64,000 bases of DNA from Methylobacter sp. (GCF_023227905.1 NZ_JALOCF010000002.1:62001-126000), one strand, 5' to 3'. Counted from the first letter of the stretch, positions 9,013-18,727 are shown. Notes: generated from the sequence alone by a model not told the origin. Program-made: numbers and translations.

Positions 9013-9231
9013 CAAATCAGAAGCATGTATCTCCCCTATTTGGATAATTGCTGTAACGGATTCTAGCGATCAACAATTCTACGGTTAGTTCATTCATACG
9101 TGATGCAGTAAAGTTTAATAAAGAGTGCACACGTGTTGTCCTTAACGCATTTTTCTGTTCATCACTTGCATACACAACCACTCAGTAATTGATCGATTGA
9201 CATGCGTGTTTTCGCGTGAATTTTACGCAAA

Positions 9232-9247
9232 TTTGAAAACTGTAAAT
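9232..9247 (+). promoter_or_regulatory. shared 16-base motif upstream of the helicase-amidoligase gene
   Basis: TTTGAAAACTGTAAAT occurs here, about 80 bases before the start, and again without change at 60957-60972 upstream of the excisionase-like gene. A variant, TCAAAAACTGTAAAG, precedes the UvrD-like gene. Probably a regulator site or part of a promoter of the island. Confidence 0.45.
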
Positions 9248-9326
9248 CCTGGGTCGCACTCATTATCCAGGGTTTACTACCTTGGGTTTGAGGGCGTTTT
9301 TTAAACACACCTTCTAAGGAAAATGT

Positions 9327-11513
9327 ATGTCTAGAACCTATCAAACCCAGGTGATCAATCAGTTGGTCGTATTTTTTAAAGAGTACGAAACCATTCAGGG
9401 TCTCGGCTTGGTCAGTATGCCAACCGGCAGCGGCAAAACCTATACAGCCATGCTGGCCATAAGGCACTTCATCGAAGAGCATCCCGAAAACAAAGTGATA
9501 TGGATTGCGCCCGAAAAAGAATTGCTGGCTCAAGCCCACAACACCTATAAAAAGGTATTCGGTAGCATAGATGGATTGAGATGGATCGGCGCAAAACACG
9601 CTAAGCTCAGGCATTTGAACTCCGACATGAATGGCCAGTTGTTCTTGGTGACCACGCAATCCTGGCATAATCCGCGTAATCGAGCCCCGATTGAGCAATA
9701 CCGCAAGCGCATGCTGGTAGTTTGTGACGAGGCTCATTGGGGAGTAAACGCAAGGATGTTTGCGACAATAGCCCAGTTTTGCAGAGAAGGTACCGCCGGT
9801 GTTCCTATGGTCGGCTTAACGGCCACGCCACGAATTCCTCAGCAGATTCCACATACGCTGATCTCTAACATCTCGTTTGCGGCTTTGGTTCATACTGGCT
9901 ACTTGGCACAGCCTTATATCCATAAGATACCGACGGGGGTGCAATGGAATCCGATTTTTGATTCGCGTAATCAGCTTTCTCAAGCAAGCTTGCGTGAGCT
10001 AAATACCGTAGCGCGGAACAAGATTATCGTAAAAACCGTACGTGCCGTATTGCGAGATCCAAAGCGGAAGGGGATTTTGTTCGCTATTGATGTCGCCCAT
10101 GCTGAGCAGTTGTATAGCCGGCTCGCATCTCGGGTTTTGACCAGCGTGGTGCACGGCAAACGCAAGGACAATGATGCCATGATTGAGTGCTACCGAAATG
10201 GGCATACCCAGTTGTTGATCCTGGTAGACAAGCTCACCATGGGATTCGATGTGCCCGCCATCACCGATGTGTTCTTGGCTCGCCCATGCGATAGCGAAGT
10301 ACGTATCGCCCAAATGGCGGGCCGAGGAGCACGCATCATACCCGGCAAGAAAGATCGCTTTCATGTATACGACTTCTTCGATGTCATTGATGCATCAAAG
10401 GCGCAGAAGATCTTCCATAGCTTGGATTACTTTGCTGATGCCGCAGTCATCCGACCGACTGCTCATCGATACCCCGAGCAGCCGAACTCGATCTTGTTGG
10501 ATGAGCGCTTTAGTCATTTCGCCGGATTGTCCATCATTGAGAATATGACCTTTGGTGTAGAACTGGAGATTACAAGTCCGAATGAGGTACCCCTCTTCGG
10601 AACACAACAATGGAATAAGGGTGCAGAGCTGTTGATTCGAACCCTTAGCGTAGCGATTGGCCCAGAGCAAGTCTATCAAAAGGGGCTTAATTACCATCAA
10701 AGTGCCCGAGTCGGGGCAAACACGCTCTGGCGAGTTGAAAGCGACAGTTCGGCAGGCTGGGAAGTGATTTCTCCAATCCTGTGTGGCGTGGACGATGTGC
10801 TGCAATTGATTAAGGTTTGCGCTGCACTGGAAGCGTGCATCGACGATTACCATGACCTGTTTCATATCAACACTCGGTGCGGTTTCCACCTGACACTGGC
10901 GACAGACTTGAAGACTCGTGCCAAAAGGCAACGCATGATTGCTCGGTTGTCTCGGTTAGAACCCGGATTGTTTACCTTAGTTGCTCCGTCAAGATTACAT
11001 CCCATCGACGAGACGACTAGCCAATATCAGCGGGGCCAGTATAACTGGTATTGCATGCCAATTTCAGTCAATCAGTCTGCGCTGCAAAGAATGGTGGACT
11101 TTTCTCTGGCCTTTGACGAAGAAGATGATGAGTTTTCGCGCTATCAGAGCTTCAACTTTACCCAGTTTGAGCATGGAGCGCATCTGATCGAAGTCCGCAT
11201 GCATAACGGTACGGTCAATGAGAATAACATCATTCCTTGGATTTCATTATGGATGGCGATCACCACAAAATGCCAACGCTCGGGATCTATGGAGTTTAAC
11301 CAAGCAGGTTTGTTCAAGCCAACAACCCCAGCCAGCTCAGAAGATATTCTGGCATTATTGGATAACGAAGGCATTCCTATTGAACCACGGTTACGTACGT
11401 TTCTGTTTAACCGAAGAAAGCAATTATCATGGCGCTGGCGTAGAGTATTGCCAAACAAGTGCGAACAGTGGGACGATGCGAGCTTTTATGAGGAGAGCCA
11501 ATATAATGTGTAG
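9327..11513 (+). CDS. SF2 helicase fused to an amidoligase domain
   Basis: 728 residues with two parts. Residues 1-390 are a superfamily 2 DEAH helicase: PTGSGKT at 32-38, DEAH at 134-137, LTATPR near 165 and QMAGRGAR near 330. From about residue 400 the chain matches the putative amidoligase family (Amidoligase_2, glutamine-synthetase-like/COOH-NH2 ligase fold): FGVELEI at 409, then W468-x-x-E-x-D473 continuing as GWEVISP, and NTRCGFH ending at His521. These are the expected metal- and ATP-binding positions. Known amidoligases join amino groups to carboxylates and occur in peptide-tagging and phage or conflict loci. A helicase on the same chain is unusual, and its substrate is unknown. AAGGAAA precedes the ATG. 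It is the first gene inside the left island border. Confidence 0.8.
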   Translation: MSRTYQTQVINQLVVFFKEYETIQGLGLVSMPTGSGKTYTAMLAIRHFIEEHPENKVIWIAPEKELLAQAHNTYKKVFGSIDGLRWIGAKHAKLRHLNSDMNGQLFLVTTQSWHNPRNRAPIEQYRKRMLVVCDEAHWGVNARMFATIAQFCREGTAGVPMVGLTATPRIPQQIPHTLISNISFAALVHTGYLAQPYIHKIPTGVQWNPIFDSRNQLSQASLRELNTVARNKIIVKTVRAVLRDPKRKGILFAIDVAHAEQLYSRLASRVLTSVVHGKRKDNDAMIECYRNGHTQLLILVDKLTMGFDVPAITDVFLARPCDSEVRIAQMAGRGARIIPGKKDRFHVYDFFDVIDASKAQKIFHSLDYFADAAVIRPTAHRYPEQPNSILLDERFSHFAGLSIIENMTFGVELEITSPNEVPLFGTQQWNKGAELLIRTLSVAIGPEQVYQKGLNYHQSARVGANTLWRVESDSSAGWEVISPILCGVDDVLQLIKVCAALEACIDDYHDLFHINTRCGFHLTLATDLKTRAKRQRMIARLSRLEPGLFTLVAPSRLHPIDETTSQYQRGQYNWYCMPISVNQSALQRMVDFSLAFDEEDDEFSRYQSFNFTQFEHGAHLIEVRMHNGTVNENNIIPWISLWMAITTKCQRSGSMEFNQAGLFKPTTPASSEDILALLDNEGIPIEPRLRTFLFNRRKQLSWRWRRVLPNKCEQWDDASFYEESQYNV

Positions 11514-11761
11514 GAGGAGCTAGGGTACTTTATTGTTAGTTCTTTAGAGCGTTAAGGGTTGAGCCAGTCGCTGACATGGAAAGCGGCATTGGTTCAATCC
11601 GGTATAAGTCGCTAAAACCTATGGTGATATATAACGCCAAAGCGTCTCGTCGCTAGCATAAGCAACAAAATGGCGATTGCGTCGGCAGACTTGGTGGATC
11701 GTGCCGATGCTAGTGGCTTTTGCTTTTAGCGAGCTCTATGTAGAGAGGAACGATTAACATC

Positions 11762-12310
11762 ATGCAGGAACTGAGTGAACGTGAGCTGTTTGAAGCTCTC
11801 CATTACGCCAAAAGCATTGATCAAGAGACCGGCGCGAAGATCCTACAGCAATTCCAAATCGAACAAGCGGCCTTGGCGCAAACCCTGTTCTGTATCTTTC
11901 CCGCCTTTATCGCCGAACAACATCAGGACATGGCCCACCTGTTCATGGACCTGTGCTTTGATGCGCTCTGCGTCTTTCAGCACGCTTTCGGCCCTTTGCC
12001 TTCCCAAAGCGAGATGGATGTGTACTGGCTGGAAAAACAGTCCGTGCTGCTCGATGCCGAATTACAATCGTTGATTCAAGAGCGACCCATGGACGACAAG
12101 ATTCGGTCAAAACTTCAAGACCGGTATGCGAGACGCTCCCAAGAAGAAACGGCTCAGAGAGGCCTCGTTAATTTTATGAAGGCCGCCATTGAGGATTTTG
12201 CCTCAGAAGATATCAACCGGGCTCCCGCCATCAAGATCACCCAAACGATGCTATTGATCGCAATCCGGCTGTTCAGTAACTTATACCGCCATGCAAACAG
12301 AGCCGCTTGA
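11762..12310 (+). CDS. unknown 182-residue helical protein
   Basis: Not recognised. The chain is acidic and mostly helical (MQELSERELFEALHYAKSIDQETGAK; LFCIFPAFIAEQHQDMAHLFMDLCFDAL), with no signal peptide or membrane span. It starts 248 bases after the helicase-amidoligase stop and ends 68 bases before the ABC permease, so it could belong to either unit. A GAGAGGAA ribosome site lies about 10 bases before the start. Confidence 0.65.
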   Translation: MQELSERELFEALHYAKSIDQETGAKILQQFQIEQAALAQTLFCIFPAFIAEQHQDMAHLFMDLCFDALCVFQHAFGPLPSQSEMDVYWLEKQSVLLDAELQSLIQERPMDDKIRSKLQDRYARRSQEETAQRGLVNFMKAAIEDFASEDINRAPAIKITQTMLLIAIRLFSNLYRHANRAA

Positions 12311-12378
12311 AATCGGCTTATTAAACAGGCTGATGAAGACTCTTTCTTTTAACATTTCATCATAGGAAAACTAAAACC

Positions 12379-13200
12379 ATGCCGCCTGGTTTCTTCAATC
12401 ACCTGTTACTGATCAGCCTGTTTGAGCTGAAAAGAGCCTTTGCAACCCGAAGAGGCCTACTGTCGCTGATCACGTTTGCAGTCGTTTGGTCTTTTATTCT
12501 GCTTTATCCGCTGAGATTTGCGGCTGAGTTGTTGGCGCAGGAAAAAAGTTTAAAGCAGGATTTCGGTTTTCTTGATTTCATCGGTTTGTGGTCCATACAC
12601 AATTGGCCCATTCCCGAGTTCGGCGTATTCTGGCAGGTGGCCTTGATGATCTTCCCGATAGTGAGCATCACACTGGCAGCCGACCAGACCTGCTCCGATC
12701 GTGAGCGCGGCACCTTACGGTTTATTGTCCTGCGCAGCAGTCGCGACCGGGTATTCTTTGGCCGGTTTGCTGGCGTGATGCTCATTCAGGCATTGCTCAT
12801 CACTGCGGCCGCCTTCAGTACCTTCGCTCTGGCTTTGTATCGGGATGCCACGCTGTTTTCTTCAGCCTGGCCGGATTTGCTCGCCCTCATCGTTAACTTG
12901 ATTTTGGTCGTTCTCCCTTTTACCGCCTTGATGGCCACCTTATCGGCTCAGGTTAAATCCGCTCGGCAAGCCACTCTGTGGGCTATTCTGATCTGGACGT
13001 TTCTGGCCGGCCTTATCAATGGCTTTGCTTACTATCTGCCTGCGCTCGCTTTTCTTAAACTCTTAATCCCCGGTTATCAATTAACTGAGCTAACGCAGCT
13101 GTCAGGCTGGCAAACCCTGCAATTGGCTTATATTCCGCTTCTGCAAAGCTTTATCTTGTTAGCTTTCGGACGCTGGATCATGGCGAGGCAAGCGCTATGA
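12379..13200 (+). CDS. ABC-2 type transporter permease
   Basis: 273 residues with about six hydrophobic spans, the first after SLFELKRAFATRRGLLSL. The DRERGTLRFIVLRSSRDRVFFGRFAGV segment after the second span is typical of ABC-2/NosY-type permeases. Its stop overlaps the start of the ATPase gene by 4 bases (ATGA), so the two form one transporter in the inner membrane. Substrate unknown; export of a peptide or lipid is as likely as anything else. Confidence 0.87.
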   Translation: MPPGFFNHLLLISLFELKRAFATRRGLLSLITFAVVWSFILLYPLRFAAELLAQEKSLKQDFGFLDFIGLWSIHNWPIPEFGVFWQVALMIFPIVSITLAADQTCSDRERGTLRFIVLRSSRDRVFFGRFAGVMLIQALLITAAAFSTFALALYRDATLFSSAWPDLLALIVNLILVVLPFTALMATLSAQVKSARQATLWAILIWTFLAGLINGFAYYLPALAFLKLLIPGYQLTELTQLSGWQTLQLAYIPLLQSFILLAFGRWIMARQAL

Positions 13201-14114
13201 AGTCCCCGATCATTCAATGCCAACAGCTTAGCCACGCCTATGTCGGCAAAGTCGCACTCAGCAATGTCACGTTTGAATTGGACGCGGGTGAACCTGTCGG
13301 TTTGGTGGGACCCAATGGCGCCGGTAAAACGACTTTGCTCAATATCCTGTCGGGTTTTTTGCGCCCCACTTCCGGTCAGGTCAGGTTGTTCGGCCACTCG
13401 CCGGGAGCCGTGCCACTCAACGGCAAAGTGTCGGCGCTACCCCAGGATGCCCGGCTAGACCCCAGCTTTACCGTGACAGAGCAGCTGGTCTTTTATGCAC
13501 GTCTACAGGGCATGGCTCGTCAGCAGGCCATGCTGGAAGCCGGCAGAGTCTTAGACGCCTTCGCCCTAAAAGAGGTCGCCCATGAAAAACCGCCGGTACT
13601 CAGTCATGGCATGGCCAAACGGGTCGCGATTGCCCAAGCGCTGATCGGACTGCCGGCTCTGGTACTACTGGATGAACCCACCGCCGGGCTCGATCCTGTC
13701 AATGTCCGAACGGTCAGGGCCGTCATAGCCGAACTAACATCCACGACCACTTTTATCATCAGCTCCCATGATTTGGCTGAACTGGACCGGCTGTGCCAGC
13801 AAGTGTTACTGCTGGAAAACGGTCGGTTGCAGATAGAGACCATAAGAGAAGACGAGCAGCCAGCGGCTTCCCGGTTTATTACTCTACAAATGGAACCCTG
13901 TCCGGCGCTGGACCTGATGGCTAGCCTTAAAGCGTTAGACGGCGTCGTGCAGGTTACCAATCCGCAAAAAAATGAATTTATCGTGGAATATAACCCTGGC
14001 GTGCAGCTCAATATGGATCAGCTACTGATGCAGGTTATCCATTCCCATCACTGGCACTATCGGCAATTGAGTCACGGCAAGACCTTGGAAGAAAAGCTCT
14101 TTTTTAAAGGTTAA
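13197..14114 (+). CDS. ABC transporter ATP-binding protein
   Basis: 305 residues with a complete nucleotide-binding domain: Walker A GPNGAGKTT (about residue 39), Q-loop in ALPQDARLD, signature LSHGMAKRVAIAQAL, Walker B LVLLDEPTAGLDP and switch histidine in FIISSHD. The LSHGM variant is typical of CcmA/NosF-like exporters. A C-terminal extension of about 90 residues follows the core. Translationally coupled to the permease. Confidence 0.93.
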   Translation: MKSPIIQCQQLSHAYVGKVALSNVTFELDAGEPVGLVGPNGAGKTTLLNILSGFLRPTSGQVRLFGHSPGAVPLNGKVSALPQDARLDPSFTVTEQLVFYARLQGMARQQAMLEAGRVLDAFALKEVAHEKPPVLSHGMAKRVAIAQALIGLPALVLLDEPTAGLDPVNVRTVRAVIAELTSTTTFIISSHDLAELDRLCQQVLLLENGRLQIETIREDEQPAASRFITLQMEPCPALDLMASLKALDGVVQVTNPQKNEFIVEYNPGVQLNMDQLLMQVIHSHHWHYRQLSHGKTLEEKLFFKG

Positions 14115-14575
14115 CGGGATGAAGATCTGAAAAATTGGCGGCAGATCTACTCAGTTAGCCATTGAGTGCTATATTTGAAGTGCTACTGGTTCAGGCGCCA
14201 AAGTCTTGGTTGGCACGGCGACAATAGCCGGGCCAGTAGCATCTATCAAAGTCATAGCGCTCTATCAGGATGAGCTAAGCATCACCCAAGCACATCCTAT
14301 AAATTAGACTATTCTAGCGTGTTCTTATCGGCCGGTTTTTGCCAGCCATAGCCGTCTCAGTTCGACCCTTTGCTGCCGACCACTCCGCATAGGGTAAACG
14401 ACAGCAATTTAGGCTTAACCGGCGTCTACTTATCGACTCATTTTTACTGCAACGAAGCAATTTAGCAGTATTTTACTGAAAATCGTCAATTACTTATTAC
14501 GCTCCTTGAAAAAACAGAAATAGCCCTCACAGTTAACCAGGCGTCAATGTCGACGCGTTTTCAAAAGGGAATAAA
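14115..14575. other. intergenic region, no gene seen
   Basis: 460 bases with no open frame worth calling. A pair CTACTGG/CCAGTAG lies near 14182 and 14234, but no T tract follows. The segment separates the ABC pair from two small genes. Confidence 0.4.
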
Positions 14576-14794
14576 ATGGCTAATCCACCAAAGAATTCCG
14601 CTTCTTTTCATGTTGTAAAAGATGGCCGCATGATTCACGGGAATGCAGCATTCCTTCACATCGCTAGTAAAGTCGGCGGCGTCGATGGATTTTTGATGCA
14701 ATATGGGGAAGAAGTAATGCGTGGTGCTCTTAGTAAAGTCCTTACCGATGTTAGAGAAACAGATTCAAAGTCTAAACTGCGTCGAGTTAAGTAA
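14576..14794 (+). CDS. unknown 72-residue basic protein
   Basis: Not recognised. The chain begins MANPPKNSASFHVVKDGRM and ends in a lysine/arginine-rich tail (TDSKSKLRRVK). It has no membrane span. A good AAGGGAA ribosome site 5 bases before the ATG supports translation. Confidence 0.55.
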   Translation: MANPPKNSASFHVVKDGRMIHGNAAFLHIASKVGGVDGFLMQYGEEVMRGALSKVLTDVRETDSKSKLRRVK

Positions 14795-14924
14795 TCCAAG
14801 AGTTCAGCAGGGCTGGTTAGCGGTAGTGTAACCCGCCATTTTAACACCTAAATATGGCGTTGTACCGGACTCCGCTATGCTCCACCAGTGAGTTTTATCG
14901 TTTGCATAATAAGAGGGAATATTA

Positions 14925-15260
14925 ATGAACAGCGTGGAAAGCACGTACTATTTGTCTGAGTTAGTAAAAAAATTAAGCCAAGATCGTAATGCAGGAAGTT
15001 ACTCTGGTGAGTTTACTGTTTCTGCTGTGGCCAATGGAAAAGAAAAGATCTCGAGAGAGCCTATTGGGTGCCAATTAACAATTAACCACGATTCAGTTGA
15101 TGTTAGTGTGTTTTGGGAGGATTATGGCTATAAGGGGTTTCGTGATATGGGCCTGTATGGCAGAACAAACTCAAAATTTTTTTCTGTTAATGAGTTGAGC
15201 AGTAACTCGTTTGAAATCATAAATAATAGTGACAAAAACAAGCTGGTTTTTGAGTGGTGA
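14925..15260 (+). CDS. unknown 111-residue protein
   Basis: Not recognised. Predicted soluble and rich in beta strands (GEFTVSAVANGKEKISREPIG; SVDVSVFWEDYGYKGF), with no signal peptide. AGAGGGAA lies before the ATG. It ends 220 bases before the convergent retron gene. The bases between hold a tandem TACGGCAAAAA/TACGGCAAG repeat (near 15459-15477) and nothing else I can identify. Confidence 0.6.
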   Translation: MNSVESTYYLSELVKKLSQDRNAGSYSGEFTVSAVANGKEKISREPIGCQLTINHDSVDVSVFWEDYGYKGFRDMGLYGRTNSKFFSVNELSSNSFEIINNSDKNKLVFEW

Positions 15261-15481
15261 TTCTGTACTAACAATGCGCTCGTGTGGGACGCATCGCCGC
15301 GATACGGCTAGTGCCCACACAGCTTGTCGTTGAACGACAGCTCTCTGTAATACAGCTGCCATTTGGCTGAAATTCTTGAATGTCTCTGATTGGCCGAACT
15401 GCAGCATTCGCGACAGGCAGAACTCGACCGGACTTTTTATCACTCTGCATAACTAATTACGGCAAAAATACGGCAAGAATA

Positions 15482-17227
15482 TTACTCAGTCTCAACTTCT
15501 CCATAAATTAGGCTCATTCCTTCTAATTCTCCATGGTGAACCAAAGAGGATGTATCTGACACTGGATTGATATCATTTGGCTTTGATGATTTTTTGTTTA
15601 AATCATCTTTAATATTTTTTAATTCAGAAAAATATAACGCTGCATTGTTTCCTGAACTTTTTTCTGCTCCCTCAAGTGCCACACCAAGCAATTTTCCATA
15701 AGTATCGATAATCGGTCCACCACTATTGCCTTCTCTTATCGCCGCATCAATCTCAAATTTTCTAAACGTGTGACGAGTAAATATGGATGCAATTTTTGTA
15801 TCAACTATATAGTGGCTTTGGCCGTCTTTGTATGCAGGGAACCCCAAAAGTCGCGCCTCCAATCCAGGTAAGATTTCCCTGTCAGAAAGTTGAATTACTG
15901 CATTTGGAATACTTTGATCAACTGCACTGGTTATACTGCATATTGCGATATCTCGATGAATATCAAGATGCTTTACCTTGACGTCGTATTCTTTGGCGAA
16001 ATTAAAGCATTTAAATGCTTTAATATTTTCAAACGCCTCGCCATCCTCCGAAACAACGTGAGCACAGGTGACCAGTTCAAAATCTTCAAGAAGAAACCCC
16101 GTGCCTTGGGCTATTTTAAGGTTGCCAGCACTATCGTCATAACAGGTTTGAATAACCCATAGTGCATTGATCGCATTAGTTTCAGGTTCAGTTTCTTCAA
16201 TAAGCTTGAATTTTAGGGCATCATCACCGACTAGTGCATTATATTGTTTAGCATATTTGATGAATATTTGATCACGTCCACCACGAATACTTCTTAAAAA
16301 AGATAACTTTCCTTTAATAACGTATTTCAATGATTTTGGACGATTTGATGCTATATGGCATTTATCGTATTTATGGTTAAAATCCTTCTCTGCTGCCTCA
16401 TAACCGTATTTTCGCCATGCGTGGAGGATTGAGGATATTTGCTTTATATACTTCCTTGAGACATTCGGAAATTCATTAACAGTAATACCCGTAACTTCCA
16501 TTCGCTGGAATTCCCCAGCTAACCGAACTTTTTCATAGTTGATTTCAAACCCATTCTCTTCGATAGCACGACTGAGAGCATGGCCTGGGCTGGCAACTCC
16601 ATCTCGTAAAATAACAATCTCTTCTGGTAGCCTACGGCTTGAGCAGGTAAACGAAAAGGTTATATCGTCCGCATAACGAGTGTAAGTCGAGTTCGTGATT
16701 TTAGCCAAATGTTGAAGTTTTCCATCCAGCTTCCATGCCACCATATTAGATATAATAGGAGATGTTGGTGCACCTTGTGGCAGGCAGTTAGCGAAGCAAC
16801 ATATCTGCGCTAAGATAGTTGATACCGAATGATTAAAGTTGAATGGATAAGCCTTGAATAAATTTCGTACTCTTCCAAAATGGATACTCCCAAAGTAATC
16901 ACTTAAATCAATATTGAAAACATAACTTTTATTTAAATGTTTTTTAGAATTAGTAAGTATGCTTTTTTTCTTTACAAATCCATGCGCTGACGGTTTACCT
17001 GGATAAATTTCGTACAGAACATCGCTTAACTTATTTTGAATATCCTTTAATTTTCTTCGTGGTGATTTAATTATGCGGTGTCCACCACTTTTTTTGGATA
17101 TTAAAAATACTTGATATTTATAACTTTCACTAGTTTTGTACAATATTGCTGCTAGATTACTGTATGAAAGACCAAAAAAAGCGGCTAGCTCGTCATGATC
17201 TTTGATTTTTAGGAAATTTTCCTTCAT
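15482..17227 (-). CDS. retron-type reverse transcriptase fused to a trypsin-like protease
   Basis: 581 residues. Residues 1-330 are a reverse transcriptase: LPQGAPTSPIISN, the catalytic YADD at 185-188 and the retron-type MEVTGITVN motif. Residues 370-540 are a trypsin-like serine protease with all three catalytic residues in order: His390 (TCAHVV), Asp426 (HRDIAIC) and Ser502 (GNSGGP). Protease-fused reverse transcriptases are a known retron class: the RT copies a structured RNA and the protease is the likely effector. The gene is complete, with no frameshift. The upstream 200-350 bases probably encode its RNA. The C-terminal 40 residues are polar and unassigned. Confidence 0.9.
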   Translation of the reverse strand: MKENFLKIKDHDELAAFFGLSYSNLAAILYKTSESYKYQVFLISKKSGGHRIIKSPRRKLKDIQNKLSDVLYEIYPGKPSAHGFVKKKSILTNSKKHLNKSYVFNIDLSDYFGSIHFGRVRNLFKAYPFNFNHSVSTILAQICCFANCLPQGAPTSPIISNMVAWKLDGKLQHLAKITNSTYTRYADDITFSFTCSSRRLPEEIVILRDGVASPGHALSRAIEENGFEINYEKVRLAGEFQRMEVTGITVNEFPNVSRKYIKQISSILHAWRKYGYEAAEKDFNHKYDKCHIASNRPKSLKYVIKGKLSFLRSIRGGRDQIFIKYAKQYNALVGDDALKFKLIEETEPETNAINALWVIQTCYDDSAGNLKIAQGTGFLLEDFELVTCAHVVSEDGEAFENIKAFKCFNFAKEYDVKVKHLDIHRDIAICSITSAVDQSIPNAVIQLSDREILPGLEARLLGFPAYKDGQSHYIVDTKIASIFTRHTFRKFEIDAAIREGNSGGPIIDTYGKLLGVALEGAEKSSGNNAALYFSELKNIKDDLNKKSSKPNDINPVSDTSSLVHHGELEGMSLIYGEVETE

Positions 17228-17460
17228 ATAAATTTAAATGGAAAGGCGCCGGTAATTTCTCTTATATAACCGATGGCCATTCAGCGTTAGCCAAAGACCT
17301 GGTAAGGGGGTAGAAGATAAACTTTTCTTAGAACCGCCGCAGATAGTCAGCGGAAATTAATTTTTTCGGCCACCTTCCCAAACTTATTATAACTGATTCA
17401 GCTTAACCTCTATCCATAATTCTAAAACCGTTCTCTTTAAGCGTAGCTAAGCCCAATATA
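17228..17460 (-). ncRNA. candidate retron msr-msd RNA region
   Basis: Retron RNAs are transcribed directly upstream of the RT on the same strand. This AT-rich, gene-free stretch holds short stems such as CCGC...GCGG (near 17335-17355, minus strand) and a TTAGC-type motif near 17448-17452 that could contain the branching G. I could not identify the pairing a1/a2 ends by eye, so the limits are only nominal. Confidence 0.3.
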
Positions 17461-17746
17461 AATAACCTCTCTCAAATACAATACTGCTATTACAGTCTTG
17501 GCAAATTAAGGAAATGTAGATACTTATTCTTAGCATTCTGGCCCCTTAACCTAAATTTAGACCTTTATTACTAACATAAAAAAATATGCCTCTATTAAAT
17601 GATGACCTAAGCCTTTGGGAATTGCCCACCGCTGGGACAACCTTGATCTTTACAAATACATTGGCTTGCCCTGCATTTGGAACTGAAAGATTTATTTCGA
17701 TTGATGATAAAGCCACCCTTAACGCTGTAAATTATTAGGCAAATAT

Positions 17747-18607
17747 ATGGAATTGGAAAAACTTAACAACGAAGTTCTAAGGAAAATTGGTAGGAATGTC
17801 ATGTTGTTTCAACAAATGGAACACATACTGAAAGTTTTACTAGCCAATGGAAGCTATTCAGGCTATATCAGTGAATTAAACACTATCCTAGAGGACCGTA
17901 ATTCCACTATTCGCACACAGACGATGGGGCAAGTGGTTAAGCAATTTTCTGAAAACACTTTTTCAGCCCCCAAAGAAACCGCAAATGGGCCAGAAGAATT
18001 AAAGGAAATATGGATGTCTTTTCGTTTTACGATTGAAGGTGATGACGACCTTTACGAAAAGCGAAAAAACGCATTAGATTCGATAGTTGCTGAACGGAAT
18101 GAGTTAATTCACCATTTATTACCGAAATGGAATATGAATTCGCTTGAAAGTAGTAAAACCATTGAACTGTATCTTGACCAGCAGCGTGAAAAAATATTAC
18201 CTGAGTTAGAAAATTTAAAAGCTCTAGCTAAGGCTATGCAAGAAGCCAGAAAAGAACTTGCAAATTTTTTGGCTTCTGATGAAGTTATTGATGAACTTAT
18301 AAAACCCATTGATCTTGCACCGTTAAGGAATAGCCTGATTGTCGCTGGTCTTTTTGAATTCGCCGAGCAAGAAGCAAGACCTGATAACTGGGCTGAACTT
18401 AACAAAGCATTTCAATTTATAGTTCAAAAAATTCCTAAGGTCCAGCTAGCAGATGACTTTGCCAACATAAAGAAGAGATATGGTTATCAGAAATTGAGCA
18501 AAATTTTATTAGCATCGGAATATTTTGATCTTAGCGAAGAACCAACGAAAAAAGGTGGCTTACGCGTACTTTATAGAATTAAACCTGATTTAGACTTTAT
18601 AGATTAA
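17747..18607 (+). CDS. LOTUS (OST-HTH) protein with HEPN-like RNxxxH motif
   Basis: 286 residues. The C-terminal 70 residues (from about 212: WAELNKAFQFIVQKI, then RYGYQKLSKILLASEYFDL, ending in GGLRVLYRI) match the OST-HTH/LOTUS fold, which binds RNA. The N-terminal 200 residues are helical and contain R117-N118-E-L-I-H122, fitting the RNxxxH pattern of HEPN ribonucleases; that assignment is inference. It is divergent from the retron gene, with 519 bases between the two starts. It may be an RNA-targeting effector or an independent gene. Confidence 0.75.
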   Translation: MELEKLNNEVLRKIGRNVMLFQQMEHILKVLLANGSYSGYISELNTILEDRNSTIRTQTMGQVVKQFSENTFSAPKETANGPEELKEIWMSFRFTIEGDDDLYEKRKNALDSIVAERNELIHHLLPKWNMNSLESSKTIELYLDQQREKILPELENLKALAKAMQEARKELANFLASDEVIDELIKPIDLAPLRNSLIVAGLFEFAEQEARPDNWAELNKAFQFIVQKIPKVQLADDFANIKKRYGYQKLSKILLASEYFDLSEEPTKKGGLRVLYRIKPDLDFID

Positions 18608-18727
18608 TCCTCTTACTTCCTCTAATCTCTTAAACACTTCTCATAATGCCTCGAGTAGAGAAAACAACATTTATCAGAGTCTTACAAGTCAAGTACTTAT
18701 ACCTAATATACATAAAGATTATCCAAC

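Noticed and set aside
14209..14226. TTGGCACGG sequence resembling a sigma-54 -24 box
   Set aside because: No GC -12 element at the required spacing.
17587..17738. Protein-like stretch upstream of the LOTUS gene
   Set aside because: Looks translatable only if a base is added near 17640; the actual frame ends after 19 codons.
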